Shown: in pieces, positions 20,463 through 29,292 of the stretch
How positions within the stretch are numbered: position 1 is the stretch's first letter
Layout: each line of letters begins with the position of its first letter
Assembly: GCA_022592445.1 (NCBI GenBank)
Contig: JABYQR010000033.1
Location: 62,001 to 126,000, forward strand
Reading direction: 5' to 3'
Length of the DNA: 64,000 nt
Origin: Cytidiella melzeri
Taxonomy: Eukaryota > Basidiomycota > Agaricomycetes > Polyporales > Irpicaceae
Notes under the pieces: model-generated
Seen by the model: the letters and a program-made list of their open reading frames with translations, nothing else
The model's database searches: none
What the model was told of the DNA's origin: nothing
Program-made: the position numbers and the translations under genes

Positions 20463-23300
20463 TGAATAAGTCTATCCCTACTGTGTTTGCCCAATCCTGC
20501 TTCATTACTGAAGTAGTCTCACTCCTTGGACTACACTCCAAGCCCCAAACTTGGCGTATTCTCCATGCCTGGCCTAACAGACATATCTGAGCCAAGTTGT
20601 AAAACTCTGTCTGACTTCTCATCTACCATACGTTATCTTCCAATCCAATATCAATCCGACTTTTAGGCCTTAGGCATTGACATTATTCTTTGCCTAACAT
20701 CTGGACACTAGACTTTTGCCCTAATTCTATCCCCTACTTTGGGCTGGCTCTTTCTGTGATTTTGCCTTGACTTTACAGTCTAGCCACTCCAATTCCTGCT
20801 CTGAATTAGTCATTCAGTCCAACACTTCCTCTGAGAGCCCAGCTTATTTTCTTATTCCATAATAACTCCAAGTCCAACTAAGGCTACCTAATTACCTATT
20901 TCTGAGTTTTGGACTTCTCATTCTACCCAAACTATAAAGCTGAGTCCATCTCTTTCCGCCATTTCCTCTCTACTGCGGGGTCTCACTCAACATCCCGATT
21001 TTACTCTATTCACAAGTCTGGCTCATTTCTCCAATTTAACTGTGAAATTTCCTATAACTCTCTTTATTCCTCCCATCCCTGTTGTGCCTCTACTCCCACC
21101 AATGAGCTCTGACTTCCCAATGCCAATACCAACCTCAATGTCTGATCAGCCACTTCAGATTTGAAGTCTACCAGTTGAGGGAAATGAAGAGACCTGAATG
21201 CAAAGGAACTGGGTAATCGTCCTGTGTATTGCAACACAAGCAATTGTCAAGTGAGTCCGCTACAAAAACAACGGATGACGGTGGCAAGAGTGATTCAGAA
21301 GAGGAACCTTTAGAAGGCTTGTTGAGCTCAGCAAGTGGGTTTTCCGGAAGGGTAGACGCAGGGCACACGGGGTAGCAATGCAGTGGTGAGTATCACGAGC
21401 AGAAGGAACAACAAGCTGTAGTGGCATGTAGTGGCTTTCCCGGTCCTTTGAATCCACCTGTCCAGATGCCAACACAAATGGCATGTGAAAAGTGAGACAG
21501 GGGCTTGCACCATCTTGTGCCCTTGGGATCGCCAGCAGGCTAATGCTGCATGGTATGTCCTCAGATCCTCTGCAAAAGTCATGTGACCTTGGCAAACTTC
21601 TTGTGTCAGGGTAGAACACCGTCTGTGTGTTGCTTTGTGATGCCTGTACTGATGGAAGGGTGGGGTTTTGCTGTGAAAAGGGTGCAAGCATGGGAATGAA
21701 TGTAATTCACCGTGTTTCTGTGCCAAGCCGTCTTCTTGGCGTATCACTGTCAATTGCTTACTGTTGCCTTTCCTCAATCACAACGACTGAAGCAGTTTTC
21801 CCACCCAACATGTCTGATACAATATTTCTGATACAATTTTCACATTTATTTCTATTCCTTCACCTTGCCCTCACAAACAGTCCTATTCATGCTGTCATCC
21901 CAAACCTGAGCCATAGAGAATAACAAGAGGTGCAAATTACTTGGTTGAAGCCAAGGCTTGCTCCAATCCCTCTTTGCCTGGTCTCTGAGCTCATGCATCA
22001 GCAAGACTAACTCTGACATTTGGGCCAAGCAAAGTCTAATCCCAAAAATTATATTTTGAGCTCAACTGTATTATTGTACTAGATAGTGCTCATTCTAGGA
22101 TGTACCAAAGGTTATGTTTCTGTATATTCTTCCACAATCCTATAAATGCATTTATTTCAGCCTCTGGTGCACCAAAACCAGGTCCTTCATTTCTATACTG
22201 CTCATCATCAATGATTTTTTCACTGACCACCTTCTTCCACCATTTCTTCAGTTTAGCGTCTGATAGGCCAGCTGGCGGATGCAGCTGCGATGATTGTGGC
22301 TGTGGTGCCATCCGTTTGATGAACTGATACGGATGGGTACATTTGCCTGTGCCTGTGCACCATCTCAGGCTCTCCAAGTTGCAGGAGGAAGTTGGAGAAT
22401 GGGATCCTGCACTGTTGTACAGGATGGCAGATGCAGTCACTGTGTGTGTGTGGAATGTGTTGGTGACAGTGGCGGTGAATAGAATGAGGGAGATTGAGAG
22501 CCGCATGATTATATATGATGTCAAAAGGCAGTTTGAAGAGGCTTTGATTAGATACTGAGACAGTTAGCTGCAAAGAACAGCTCCAGTAAATTGATCTAAG
22601 CAAAAAACAACCATGTACTTACTGACCAGCACTGGAAGCAATGAAATGATTTGGGGCAACTGAAGTGCAAGGATGATAGCAAGGGACTTTATATCATACC
22701 TTGTGGTCTGGATGCTATGGTAGTGTGGCAGAGGCTATGCTGCAAAAAAATTTGCTGGGATCATAGGCTAGCTATGGTACCAGAGGTAAATTTTCTTTAC
22801 ACTGCAAAAGGGAGTAAGCTGCTCTGAAACACCCATACTGCAGTAACCACATTACCTGGTATAGTGAGGACATTAATTAGGACTTGAACACCTCCATCTG
22901 TGCGCTTAAGAATGTACTTCCTGTCATCACAAGCCAAACCCATTGTGCAGCTTCCAGGATGTTGTTAAAATGACTGAAAGGGTTTAGAGCCTGATCCGCC
23001 ATGCATTATGGAGATGGTCACCTATGGATTGATATTAATGATTTGCACAGAAGCTGTGACTTTTGACACAAGGGCACTTTTCTTGCTTTTGCCTTGGCCT
23101 TTGTTCCTTGCCCTTCTCTTTTCCTTTGCAGTTCACTATGGCATATCTTACTGATAATCAATGGTGAGGTATAGCTATGGCTGTAGCTGCTGCTTCTGCA
23201 ACCATTGCAGATTTATATGCTCTAAGAACACAGGGGTTAGATATCTCATGTTAAAATCAATTCCAAGAACATGTTACATGTGTCCTGTTGATGTCTGAAC
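20463..23300. other. Unassigned AT-rich DNA, no gene recognised
   Basis: Several short frames on both strands, none with a domain I know. The best is 22090-22524 (minus), whose C-terminal part KLKKWWKKVVSEKIIDDEQY is protein-like and may be a transposon fragment. A (TG)n stretch lies near 22440-22452. Probably decayed transposon sequence. Confidence 0.5.
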
Positions 23301-23319
23301 TGCCTCGTCCTTATCTAAG

Positions 23320-24574
23320 GCTGTGTTTTGATGGTAACTCCTATTCAGAGAGCAACTAATGTTTGTGGAAATTTTTGGAACAATCAGTGGCAGTGCTCAC
23401 TGCTGATGCAACCAAAAATTTCCATCCTTCACAAATACAGGAGTTGTGACTTTCTTGTTATAACCTGCTTCCAAAACACTGGTAATTGCTCAGATTTGTG
23501 GATTGTGTTCTAATGGTGATTCTTGCCCAAAGAGCAAGCAATGTTTGTAAATATGTGTACATGTATACAATAGATTTGAGTGCATGGCCAGGATCTGACA
23601 TCATTTTCACAAGTCCTAAAGAATGAAGCAGAATTGTTCCAGTGTGTACCAGCACACTGATGCCTTTTCAGATGTAACCCTCTTCTCCCCAAAGTGTGGG
23701 AATTTGATGGGAGATGCAAACAGTCCCAGTTTCAATATCAAAGCAATGAATACAGTTGATGGCATTACACTGGCTTTGTTATCAGCCCTTTATATATAAC
23801 TTTGTGTCAGATCACTTTTGCAACCAAAATGTGCTTTTGAATTTTCGCAGACTGCATCTGAGTGCAAATCTGTGCATATTATGCACTATTGGATAACCCT
23901 AACTTGTGGCAGAATGCTGGTACAAAATTCCTGTCAATTGAAGTGGAATTGAGCAACTTACGGCCAGTTTACTGAAAAAAGTCAAATCCACTCTTGCTGG
24001 CACATGATGTCAGATTTGAGTGAGGTACATGTACAGCAATCTACAGACATTGCTTGATCTTTGAACAAAGAATACAATCAGAAGACATGCCGCCAATATT
24101 ATTGGCTCTGAGCAATCAGCAGTGAGCACTGCATCTGATTGTTCCACGAAATCTCACAACCACTAGTTGCTCTCTAAGCAGGAGTTACAGTAAGAACACA
24201 GCCTGTAGCAGTTCCAATGGGGGTGAGGCAGTTCAGACATCAACAGGACACATGGAACATGTTCTAGGAGTTGATCTAATGAGACAATTTTGACCCTCTT
24301 GGCAAGTCATTTTTTGGCATTACCAGTGAGTGTTAATGAGCACTGCAAAGTGATTGCTGCATCAGCTGTAAACAACACACAAGATTACTGATAAAATATA
24401 AGAATCCTCATGCTACCATCAGTGGCTATTTTGATTAATGCATGGTTGCTTTCCTCACAACCAAACTTATCAAGTGTAGTATGGTCACTTTATCCCAGAT
24501 CAAGTTGCCTATCCAAAGGTGTCACCAGTACAGGCTATGTTCTGTTTGTAATTCCTGCTTAGAGAGCAACTAAT
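23320..24574. repeat. Scattered terminal fragments of one DNA-transposon or MITE family
   Basis: A motif of about 90 bp recurs: tgttctnatggtaactcctg, then agagagcaact, then ttgtgagattt.gtggaacaatc and cagtgctcactgctg. Copies: plus at 23320-23405, partial plus near 23505-23550, minus at 24108-24200, minus at 19232-19320, and a truncated plus copy at 24528-24574 cut by the Harbinger element. The subterminal match between copies suggests transposon ends. The superfamily is not clear. Confidence 0.5.
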
Positions 24575-24833
24575 AGGGGAGTTCAGAGTAGGTTGATTAT
24601 CGGTGATTCCAGGTCTGATTAAGTGGTGATTTTTCTTGCCATCAATTTTCTTAATCAAACTATTAATCAGAGTGCACTCTGAACACCCCATCACACAGTG
24701 CTGATTCTGCCTGATTCTCTAACACAACATATGTAATTCCCTCTATTACCTGTTAGAACTTGCCAAGTGCTTGAGTGCCAAGCTGCCTCAAGCAGCATAT
24801 CTCCTATAGCTCATTGGCAGAATGAGTTTTGTA

Positions 24834-25195
24834 AGCAAACCCCTTTGTAGCACAAAAGAACACATATGACCAGATGTATCTACAGAGTTCTTATGTATGC
24901 TACCTTGGTTGAGGTCATTGAATTGTACTTGTACTGTGGGCAGCACTCAGGTGTCCATTTAAGTAGTATAATTGCTTATAACACAAAAGCAATGGTTTCA
25001 ACCCCTTTACAACACAAAAGAGTACATATTGCCAGATGTTCCTGCAGAGACTTTTGGCAGGTACCTTGCTTGAGGTCATCAAATTGTACTTACGCTGTGG
25101 CCAGCACATAGGTGCCTGTTGTGTGCATAAAATTATGTCACTTATAACTCACTAGCAATGGTTTCTGTAAGCAAACCCCTTTGGTACACACGACT
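24834..25195 (+). repeat. Tandem repeat of about 160 bp, two full units and part of a third
   Basis: Units begin near 24834, 24995 and 25160 with aacccctttg and contain gcacaaaagaacacata, ccagatgt..ctacagag, accttg.ttgaggtcat.aa and ttgtactt..ctgtgg. They lie inside Harbinger element A, upstream of the transposase remnant. Confidence 0.7.
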
Positions 25196-25842
25196 CAACA
25201 GCTTTTGAAAAAACAAGGATGGCCCAAGAGCACTCTGAACTGCTTGAGCCAGATGAATGGATATGCGCTGATTCTGCATACCCAGTATGATCTATCCTTG
25301 GCTAAGAGTATAGAGCAGAGCCAACTACATGTACTTGCTACTAGCTTGAGACGTGGCTCATATCACCAATCAAACGTCCAGAACATGATCTTCCCAAAGG
25401 CCGCCAGTTCAACAACCATGTCTCTATGGTTCGCATCCGTTCTGAGCATGCTATCGGATTTTTAAAGGGCCGGTTCCAGTCACTGAAAGGATTGCGAGTT
25501 TTGATCCGAGACAAAGCCTCTCACAGATTTGCTACATACTGGATAGCAGCATGCATCAATCTTCATGCATTGGCTCTTCAGTGTGAGGCAGAGGATCACA
25601 GAGACATAATTAACAAAGTCGGACCTAATAATGATAAGTTCATTGTGGATGGGCTAGATGATCAAAACGAGTCTTTGGAGTCTGACAAGGCTGGTACACA
25701 ACCTGTTCAAAGACAAGCTGCAACATCTTGCCGTGGTGCAGCTCGTATTGCTGGAGCAAAAGCTTGTTGACAAGAGCTCAAAGAAGCTCTGTATCAGGCA
25801 AAGGAAAGAAGGCGGGAACGATGTTGCACACAGTTTGATATA
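25195..25842 (+). pseudogene. PIF/Harbinger transposase, C-terminal half (DDE_Tnp_4)
   Basis: With one frame change near 25410 the plus strand encodes EHSELLEPDEWICADSAYP, where ADSAYP is the Harbinger box holding a catalytic Asp. It continues with FNNHVSMVRIRSEHAIGFLKGRFQSLKGLR, the typical C-terminal catalytic region (stretch shown in part: RIRSEHAIGFLKGRF), then an acidic tail and KEALYQAKERRRE. In-frame stops occur near 25310, 25330 and 25768. The N-terminal half is missing. The last 60 codons are also present in element B on the opposite strand. Confidence 0.8.
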
Positions 25843-25960
25843 TAGACTCAGACGTGTAAACATGCCAGTGCACTTGAAATGTAGTAGTTGTTTTGCCGTC
25901 CATCTGCAGTCCACTGCATCACCATTCTCGTCCTTCACGTCACCCTTGGGCCTTCCTCCA

Positions 25961-26416
25961 AGGTGCTCTCCTCAGTGGTGTCGTGTATGGCACTGAACTA
26001 CTGCTCTTCATGATGACATTCTGGCTCCTGTGGAAGAGACGGTCAGGCACGACTCTTGTTTGAAAGTACGCTCACATCATATGGACGAAGCGGGAGGGGG
26101 TGGAATGGGGACAGAGGATCTGGGTGTGCCCTTGCAGGTTGGAGATGTGGACGGGGGAGTTGACTTTGACATGGGTGAATTTGGAGGTCATCGCAAGTAC
26201 TGACTTGATTGGAGGGGGAGGGGCACGGCAGGATGAGTGAGAGCAAGGAGCTGAGGCAGAGCACGAGGAAGTGCATGAAGGGAAAGAGAGGGAGAGCAAT
26301 CAATTGACACATGTAGTAGGTAGCAGCCCAAGACGGTGACTCACCTCGATGACAGGTAATCGAGCAGCGGTGTTGAGCTCCACTCGTTGCGCCTCCCAAG
26401 CCTCTCCCTCCCAAGT
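25961..26416. other. Unassigned stretch between Harbinger A and Gypsy-B1
   Basis: Purine-rich on the plus strand (ggagggggaggggcacgg, aagagagggagagc). In element B the equivalent position holds the captured glycosyltransferase segment, so this could be different cargo of the same kind of element. I recognise no protein. A 125-codon minus frame exists but has low-complexity composition. Confidence 0.4.
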
Positions 26417-26421
26417 CCACC

Positions 26422-27110
26422 TGTCATGGATGGCCTGACTAGCCCTTAATTTTCGCAATTTACCTCTTGTTTTTATCTATAAAACTCCGGGCTACAACCT
26501 AGTTTCAATTCTCTCTGCATAAACTCCTTTGCACGTCTATTAAGCGCCCGTATCACGTGGCTTAGACGCTCCACACGGTCACATTACTTGCTACTACGTC
26601 ACACTGGCATGTGACTTAGCTTAAGTAAGACCACATGGCTACAAGCACATGGCTCAGCCCATAGCTAGGGTTTGACGTCATAGATACCATCCACATGGGC
26701 TCCTTATTGTTCTTTCCCTATTGTTCTCTTTATGGAAGGATGTTCTCACAGGTGTGGGAATAGAATACAATAGTTGGTCTCCTTTTAGATAGATTCTCTC
26801 ACGGGTAGAGTTCTTGGCAAGGTCTAGACAATAGCTATTGTTCTTCTTTAGGTAGTTCTTTTGTTCTTCGTTCCCATGGCTTCTTGCAAAGCCTGCCCTC
26901 AACATGGTCTGTGCGCAGGTCCCTGAAGTCTATATAAGCTGCTACATGTACGCTCCTAGCCCCCATCTCGACCTCTTGGTCTTTACTGGGCTAGATATCT
27001 GTATAAGGTTTATAGCTGGTGAGAGCATTGTGCTATACGCCTGCCACCACCTCGTCGTCGTCTTCCACTCCGTGTCCCTAGTTGTTACGTCGAGCTCCGT
27101 CTCCGTGACA
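26422..27110 (+). repeat. 5' LTR of Gypsy-B1
   Basis: TGTCATGG..GTGACA, 689 bp. It contains the presumed promoter (TATATAAG at 26931). The sequence just inside, ttaggtcgagatcg, does not begin with TGG, and a closely similar block follows the Gypsy-B2 LTR, so the primer-binding site is not of the usual tRNA 3'-end kind. Confidence 0.95.
26931..26938 (+). promoter_or_regulatory. TATA box of the Gypsy-B1 LTR
   Basis: tatataag lies 180 bp before the LTR end. A start site about 30 bp downstream (near 26960) is assumed. The same box is conserved in the 3' LTR and, inverted, in the related solo LTR near 50766-50775. Confidence 0.6.
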
Positions 27111-27213
27111 TTAGGTCGAGATCGTTGTGAAACCCTGGGTTTCCCCATTCCCACCGTTTAAAAAAGTTTATTCCTGTTTGACGAGTACGTCTCCGGTCTT
27201 TTCATACCGTTGA

Positions 27214-27984
27214 GCTACTACTTACGTCGTCCGTTTCTACCCCCTGCGTTGTTCAGTGCCTAAGGACACGCGCACCCGTTTTTCCAAGGACCTCTCTACG
27301 AACGAGCCTCAGCTCAAGAGGTGCCTTCCCCCATCTTTCCTCGACGCTCTCGCTGCCAAGCGTACGAGCGGTCAACCTCATTGCTGGTCTGACAAAGACC
27401 TCGTCAACGTCGCGAAGTACGTATCAAAGAAGCCGCCTGTCAAAGGCATCACCCTCACCGTCCCCTCTTACGAGGAAAATCGACAACTCCGCGCTTCTGC
27501 CCGAGCATACGGAGAACGTGCAGCCGAGGAACGTGCTCGCACTCTTGCTGAGCAACAAACTCACAAGCCGACTCTCGCTGAGCGACTTGCCAAACTCCCT
27601 CCGCCCACTCCCGCTCCCGCTGCACCCAAACCGGTACTGATAGACTTCAAAAAGTTATCACCGGCTGACCTCATCGGCATCTTCAGGCCGAAGCTTACTG
27701 CTGTCCATACCCGCTTGCAAGCTTTAACAGAGCTACAAGAACTTCTCAACTGCGCAGACCCCGACCATCGTCGTGCGCTACTCCACCTCGTCAATAAAGT
27801 CAATCACTTCCTTAACCGACTTGACGAGCTCGCACCTGTCACAGCCGACCGCGAGTGGCAACTCCTAGATTGGGGTTGCAAAGCAATTGGAAAAGTCTCG
27901 TTTAAGCAGCTTCGCAAGAACTATAGCAAAGTTCTTGCGCAACTTAACGTAGTTAATAACGATAGCTACTTCGAGTGGATCTAG
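27214..27984 (+). CDS. Gypsy-B1 ORF0: 256-codon frame without any ATG, upstream of gag
   Basis: Open from the codon after TGA 27211-27213 to TAG 27982-27984, in the same frame as gag. It contains no Met codon, and the whole leader from 26949 to 28026 has no ATG in any plus-strand frame. The frame looks coding: alternating charged and hydrophobic residues, a Pro-rich hinge (KLPPPTPAPAAPKP), a helical second half with ELQELLNCADPDHRRALLHL and a conserved C terminus WQLLDWGCKAIGKVSFKQL. Gypsy-B2 keeps the same protein sequence (43440-44170, minus), broken only by a few stops. A GTG at 27256 is one possible non-AUG start. No known domain. It may be a capsid-like or accessory protein; the function is unknown. 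Confidence 0.65.
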   Translation, partial: ATTYVVRFYPLRCSVPKDTRTRFSKDLSTNEPQLKRCLPPSFLDALAAKRTSGQPHCWSDKDLVNVAKYVSKKPPVKGITLTVPSYEENRQLRASARAYGERAAEERARTLAEQQTHKPTLAERLAKLPPPTPAPAAPKPVLIDFKKLSPADLIGIFRPKLTAVHTRLQALTELQELLNCADPDHRRALLHLVNKVNHFLNRLDELAPVTADREWQLLDWGCKAIGKVSFKQLRKNYSKVLAQLNVVNNDSYFEWI

Positions 27985-28026
27985 ACAGTCCATAGTTTTT
28001 TAACAAATTGCATACATTTCTTCGAC

Positions 28027-29292
28027 ATGGATCCCAACCAGCCCAACCAGCCCAACCAGCCCGCCGCCCCTGCTGCCCCAGCTGCCCCAGTCACCAACCT
28101 GAGCCAGCAAGACGTCCTAAATATATTGGGTGTCTTAACACAGAGGATGGTTGACCTTACAAATCAGGTGGCTGCACTCGCCGCCGCACAGACGCCAGCG
28201 GTTGTCGCTGCTACTCACGGCTCCAGGGAACGGAGTATCGTTGAAAAGCCGGTCTCCTTTAAGGGGAAAACCTTGTCAGAAGCCAGGCTCTTCCGACACG
28301 CGTTCATCGTCTGGGCGCAAAATCAGGGCAAAGCATTCTTTCAGCAGGATGCCCAAGGACAAGTCCGGCTGGATAACAACGGCGCGAGGATCTTTGATCC
28401 TCACAAACTCATCACCAGCGCCCTATCATTCATGCAAGACGACGCTGCCGACTGGGCTCGTCCTCATATTGAGGAGCTGGCCAACTCCAAACCAGCATTT
28501 GGAAATGACTGGGACACGTTTATCGAGGCCTTCAAGGCAAAGTTTGAGCCTATTGACGCGGTCATGGAGGCCAAGACTAAGATTACCGGCATGAAGCAGG
28601 GTAACAAGACATTCGCCGCCCACATCTCGGAGTTCGAGACCTGGGCCCCTCGCACTGGCTGGAGCCAGCAGGACCTCTTCGATCGCCTCAAGTCAAGCTT
28701 GAGCACCGAGTACTTGCAACGCGTCTCGTACTTCCAAACCCGCGCCGCCACCTACGACGCACTCAAGGACCAATGCAAAGCAGTCGATGCTCAACTTGCC
28801 GACCTTCGCAACAGCACCGGCAAGGTCATGGTGGACAGCTCATCAGGACATGGCAAGTCCCATCAACAGGCGTTCCGCAATCCCAATGCTATGGAGATCG
28901 ACGCCTCCCGTTTCTCTGCCTCGTTCGATTCGCTCTTTGCGGGTCTGGGCAAACAAGAGATCTTCCAGAAATGGAAGAAGGAGATGAGCAAGCGTTGCTC
29001 GGTTTGTGGATCCGAGAACCACAAGAAAAGGGACTCGAAGCACCCTGACGACCCAGTTTGCAACCACTGTGGTGGTACCGGTCACTGGGGGGCGGTTTGC
29101 CTGAAAAGGCTTCAAGGCGTCCCTAAGGGACAAAAAGTTGCTGCAACCTCGTCGACCTCGTCGACCACTACTGCGCCAAAGCAAGACGCGTCCAACGACA
29201 AGGATGCTAAGATTGCTGCGCTCAAGGACATGCTTGACATCCAGAAGAAGCAAATGGATGAGATGGCAGCAAAAATCAATGCGGTTTTTTGA
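28027..29292 (+). CDS. gag: Gypsy-B1 Gag, 421 aa
   Basis: First ATG of the predicted transcript, in a good context (G at -3, G at +4). An N-terminal Asn-Gln-Pro repeat (QPNQPNQP) and a Pro/Ala run precede a capsid-like region (KPVSFKGKTLSEARLFRHAF, DWDTFIEAFKAKFEPID, MKQGNKTFAAHISEFE). The nucleocapsid part has two Cys clusters, CSVCGSENHKKRDSKH and the CCHC knuckle CNHCGGTGHWGAVC. It ends with a coiled segment KIAALKDMLDIQKKQMDEM. The stop TGA overlaps a T6 run where pol continues in the -1 frame. Confidence 0.92.
   Translation: MDPNQPNQPNQPAAPAAPAAPVTNLSQQDVLNILGVLTQRMVDLTNQVAALAAAQTPAVVAATHGSRERSIVEKPVSFKGKTLSEARLFRHAFIVWAQNQGKAFFQQDAQGQVRLDNNGARIFDPHKLITSALSFMQDDAADWARPHIEELANSKPAFGNDWDTFIEAFKAKFEPIDAVMEAKTKITGMKQGNKTFAAHISEFETWAPRTGWSQQDLFDRLKSSLSTEYLQRVSYFQTRAATYDALKDQCKAVDAQLADLRNSTGKVMVDSSSGHGKSHQQAFRNPNAMEIDASRFSASFDSLFAGLGKQEIFQKWKKEMSKRCSVCGSENHKKRDSKHPDDPVCNHCGGTGHWGAVCLKRLQGVPKGQKVAATSSTSSTTTAPKQDASNDKDAKIAALKDMLDIQKKQMDEMAAKINAVF
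29282..29292 (+). promoter_or_regulatory. Putative -1 ribosomal frameshift site between gag and pol
   Basis: Gag ends GCG GTT TTT TGA. The T6 run (29285-29290) lets tRNA-Phe re-pair one base back, after which the pol frame reads on without a stop. The run and the frame relation are the same in Gypsy-B2 (41956-41963, minus). Confidence 0.55.

Larger units (their letters stand above)
24575..25960 (+). mobile_element. PIF/Harbinger element A (right end not found)
   Basis: Starts with AGGGGAGTTCAGAGTAGG at 24575, preceded by aat (24572-24574), inside a copy of the repeat motif agagagcaact. The terminal sequence equals the inverted right end of element B (49053). It carries a transposase remnant. 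Sequence shared with element B runs through 24575-24830 and 25670-25960. The right terminus was not located before the Gypsy-B1 insertion at 26422 or after it. Confidence 0.7.

Noticed and set aside
26043..26420. 125-codon minus frame before Gypsy-B1
   Set aside because: Low-complexity Pro/Leu/Ser composition from a purine-rich stretch, no domain, no homologous frame in element B.
27982..28026. ORF0 and gag lie in the same frame in Gypsy-B1, separated by one TAG, which suggests stop-codon readthrough
   Set aside because: In Gypsy-B2 the spacing differs, a second TAG follows and the extra pre-gag segment intervenes, so the in-frame relation is not conserved.
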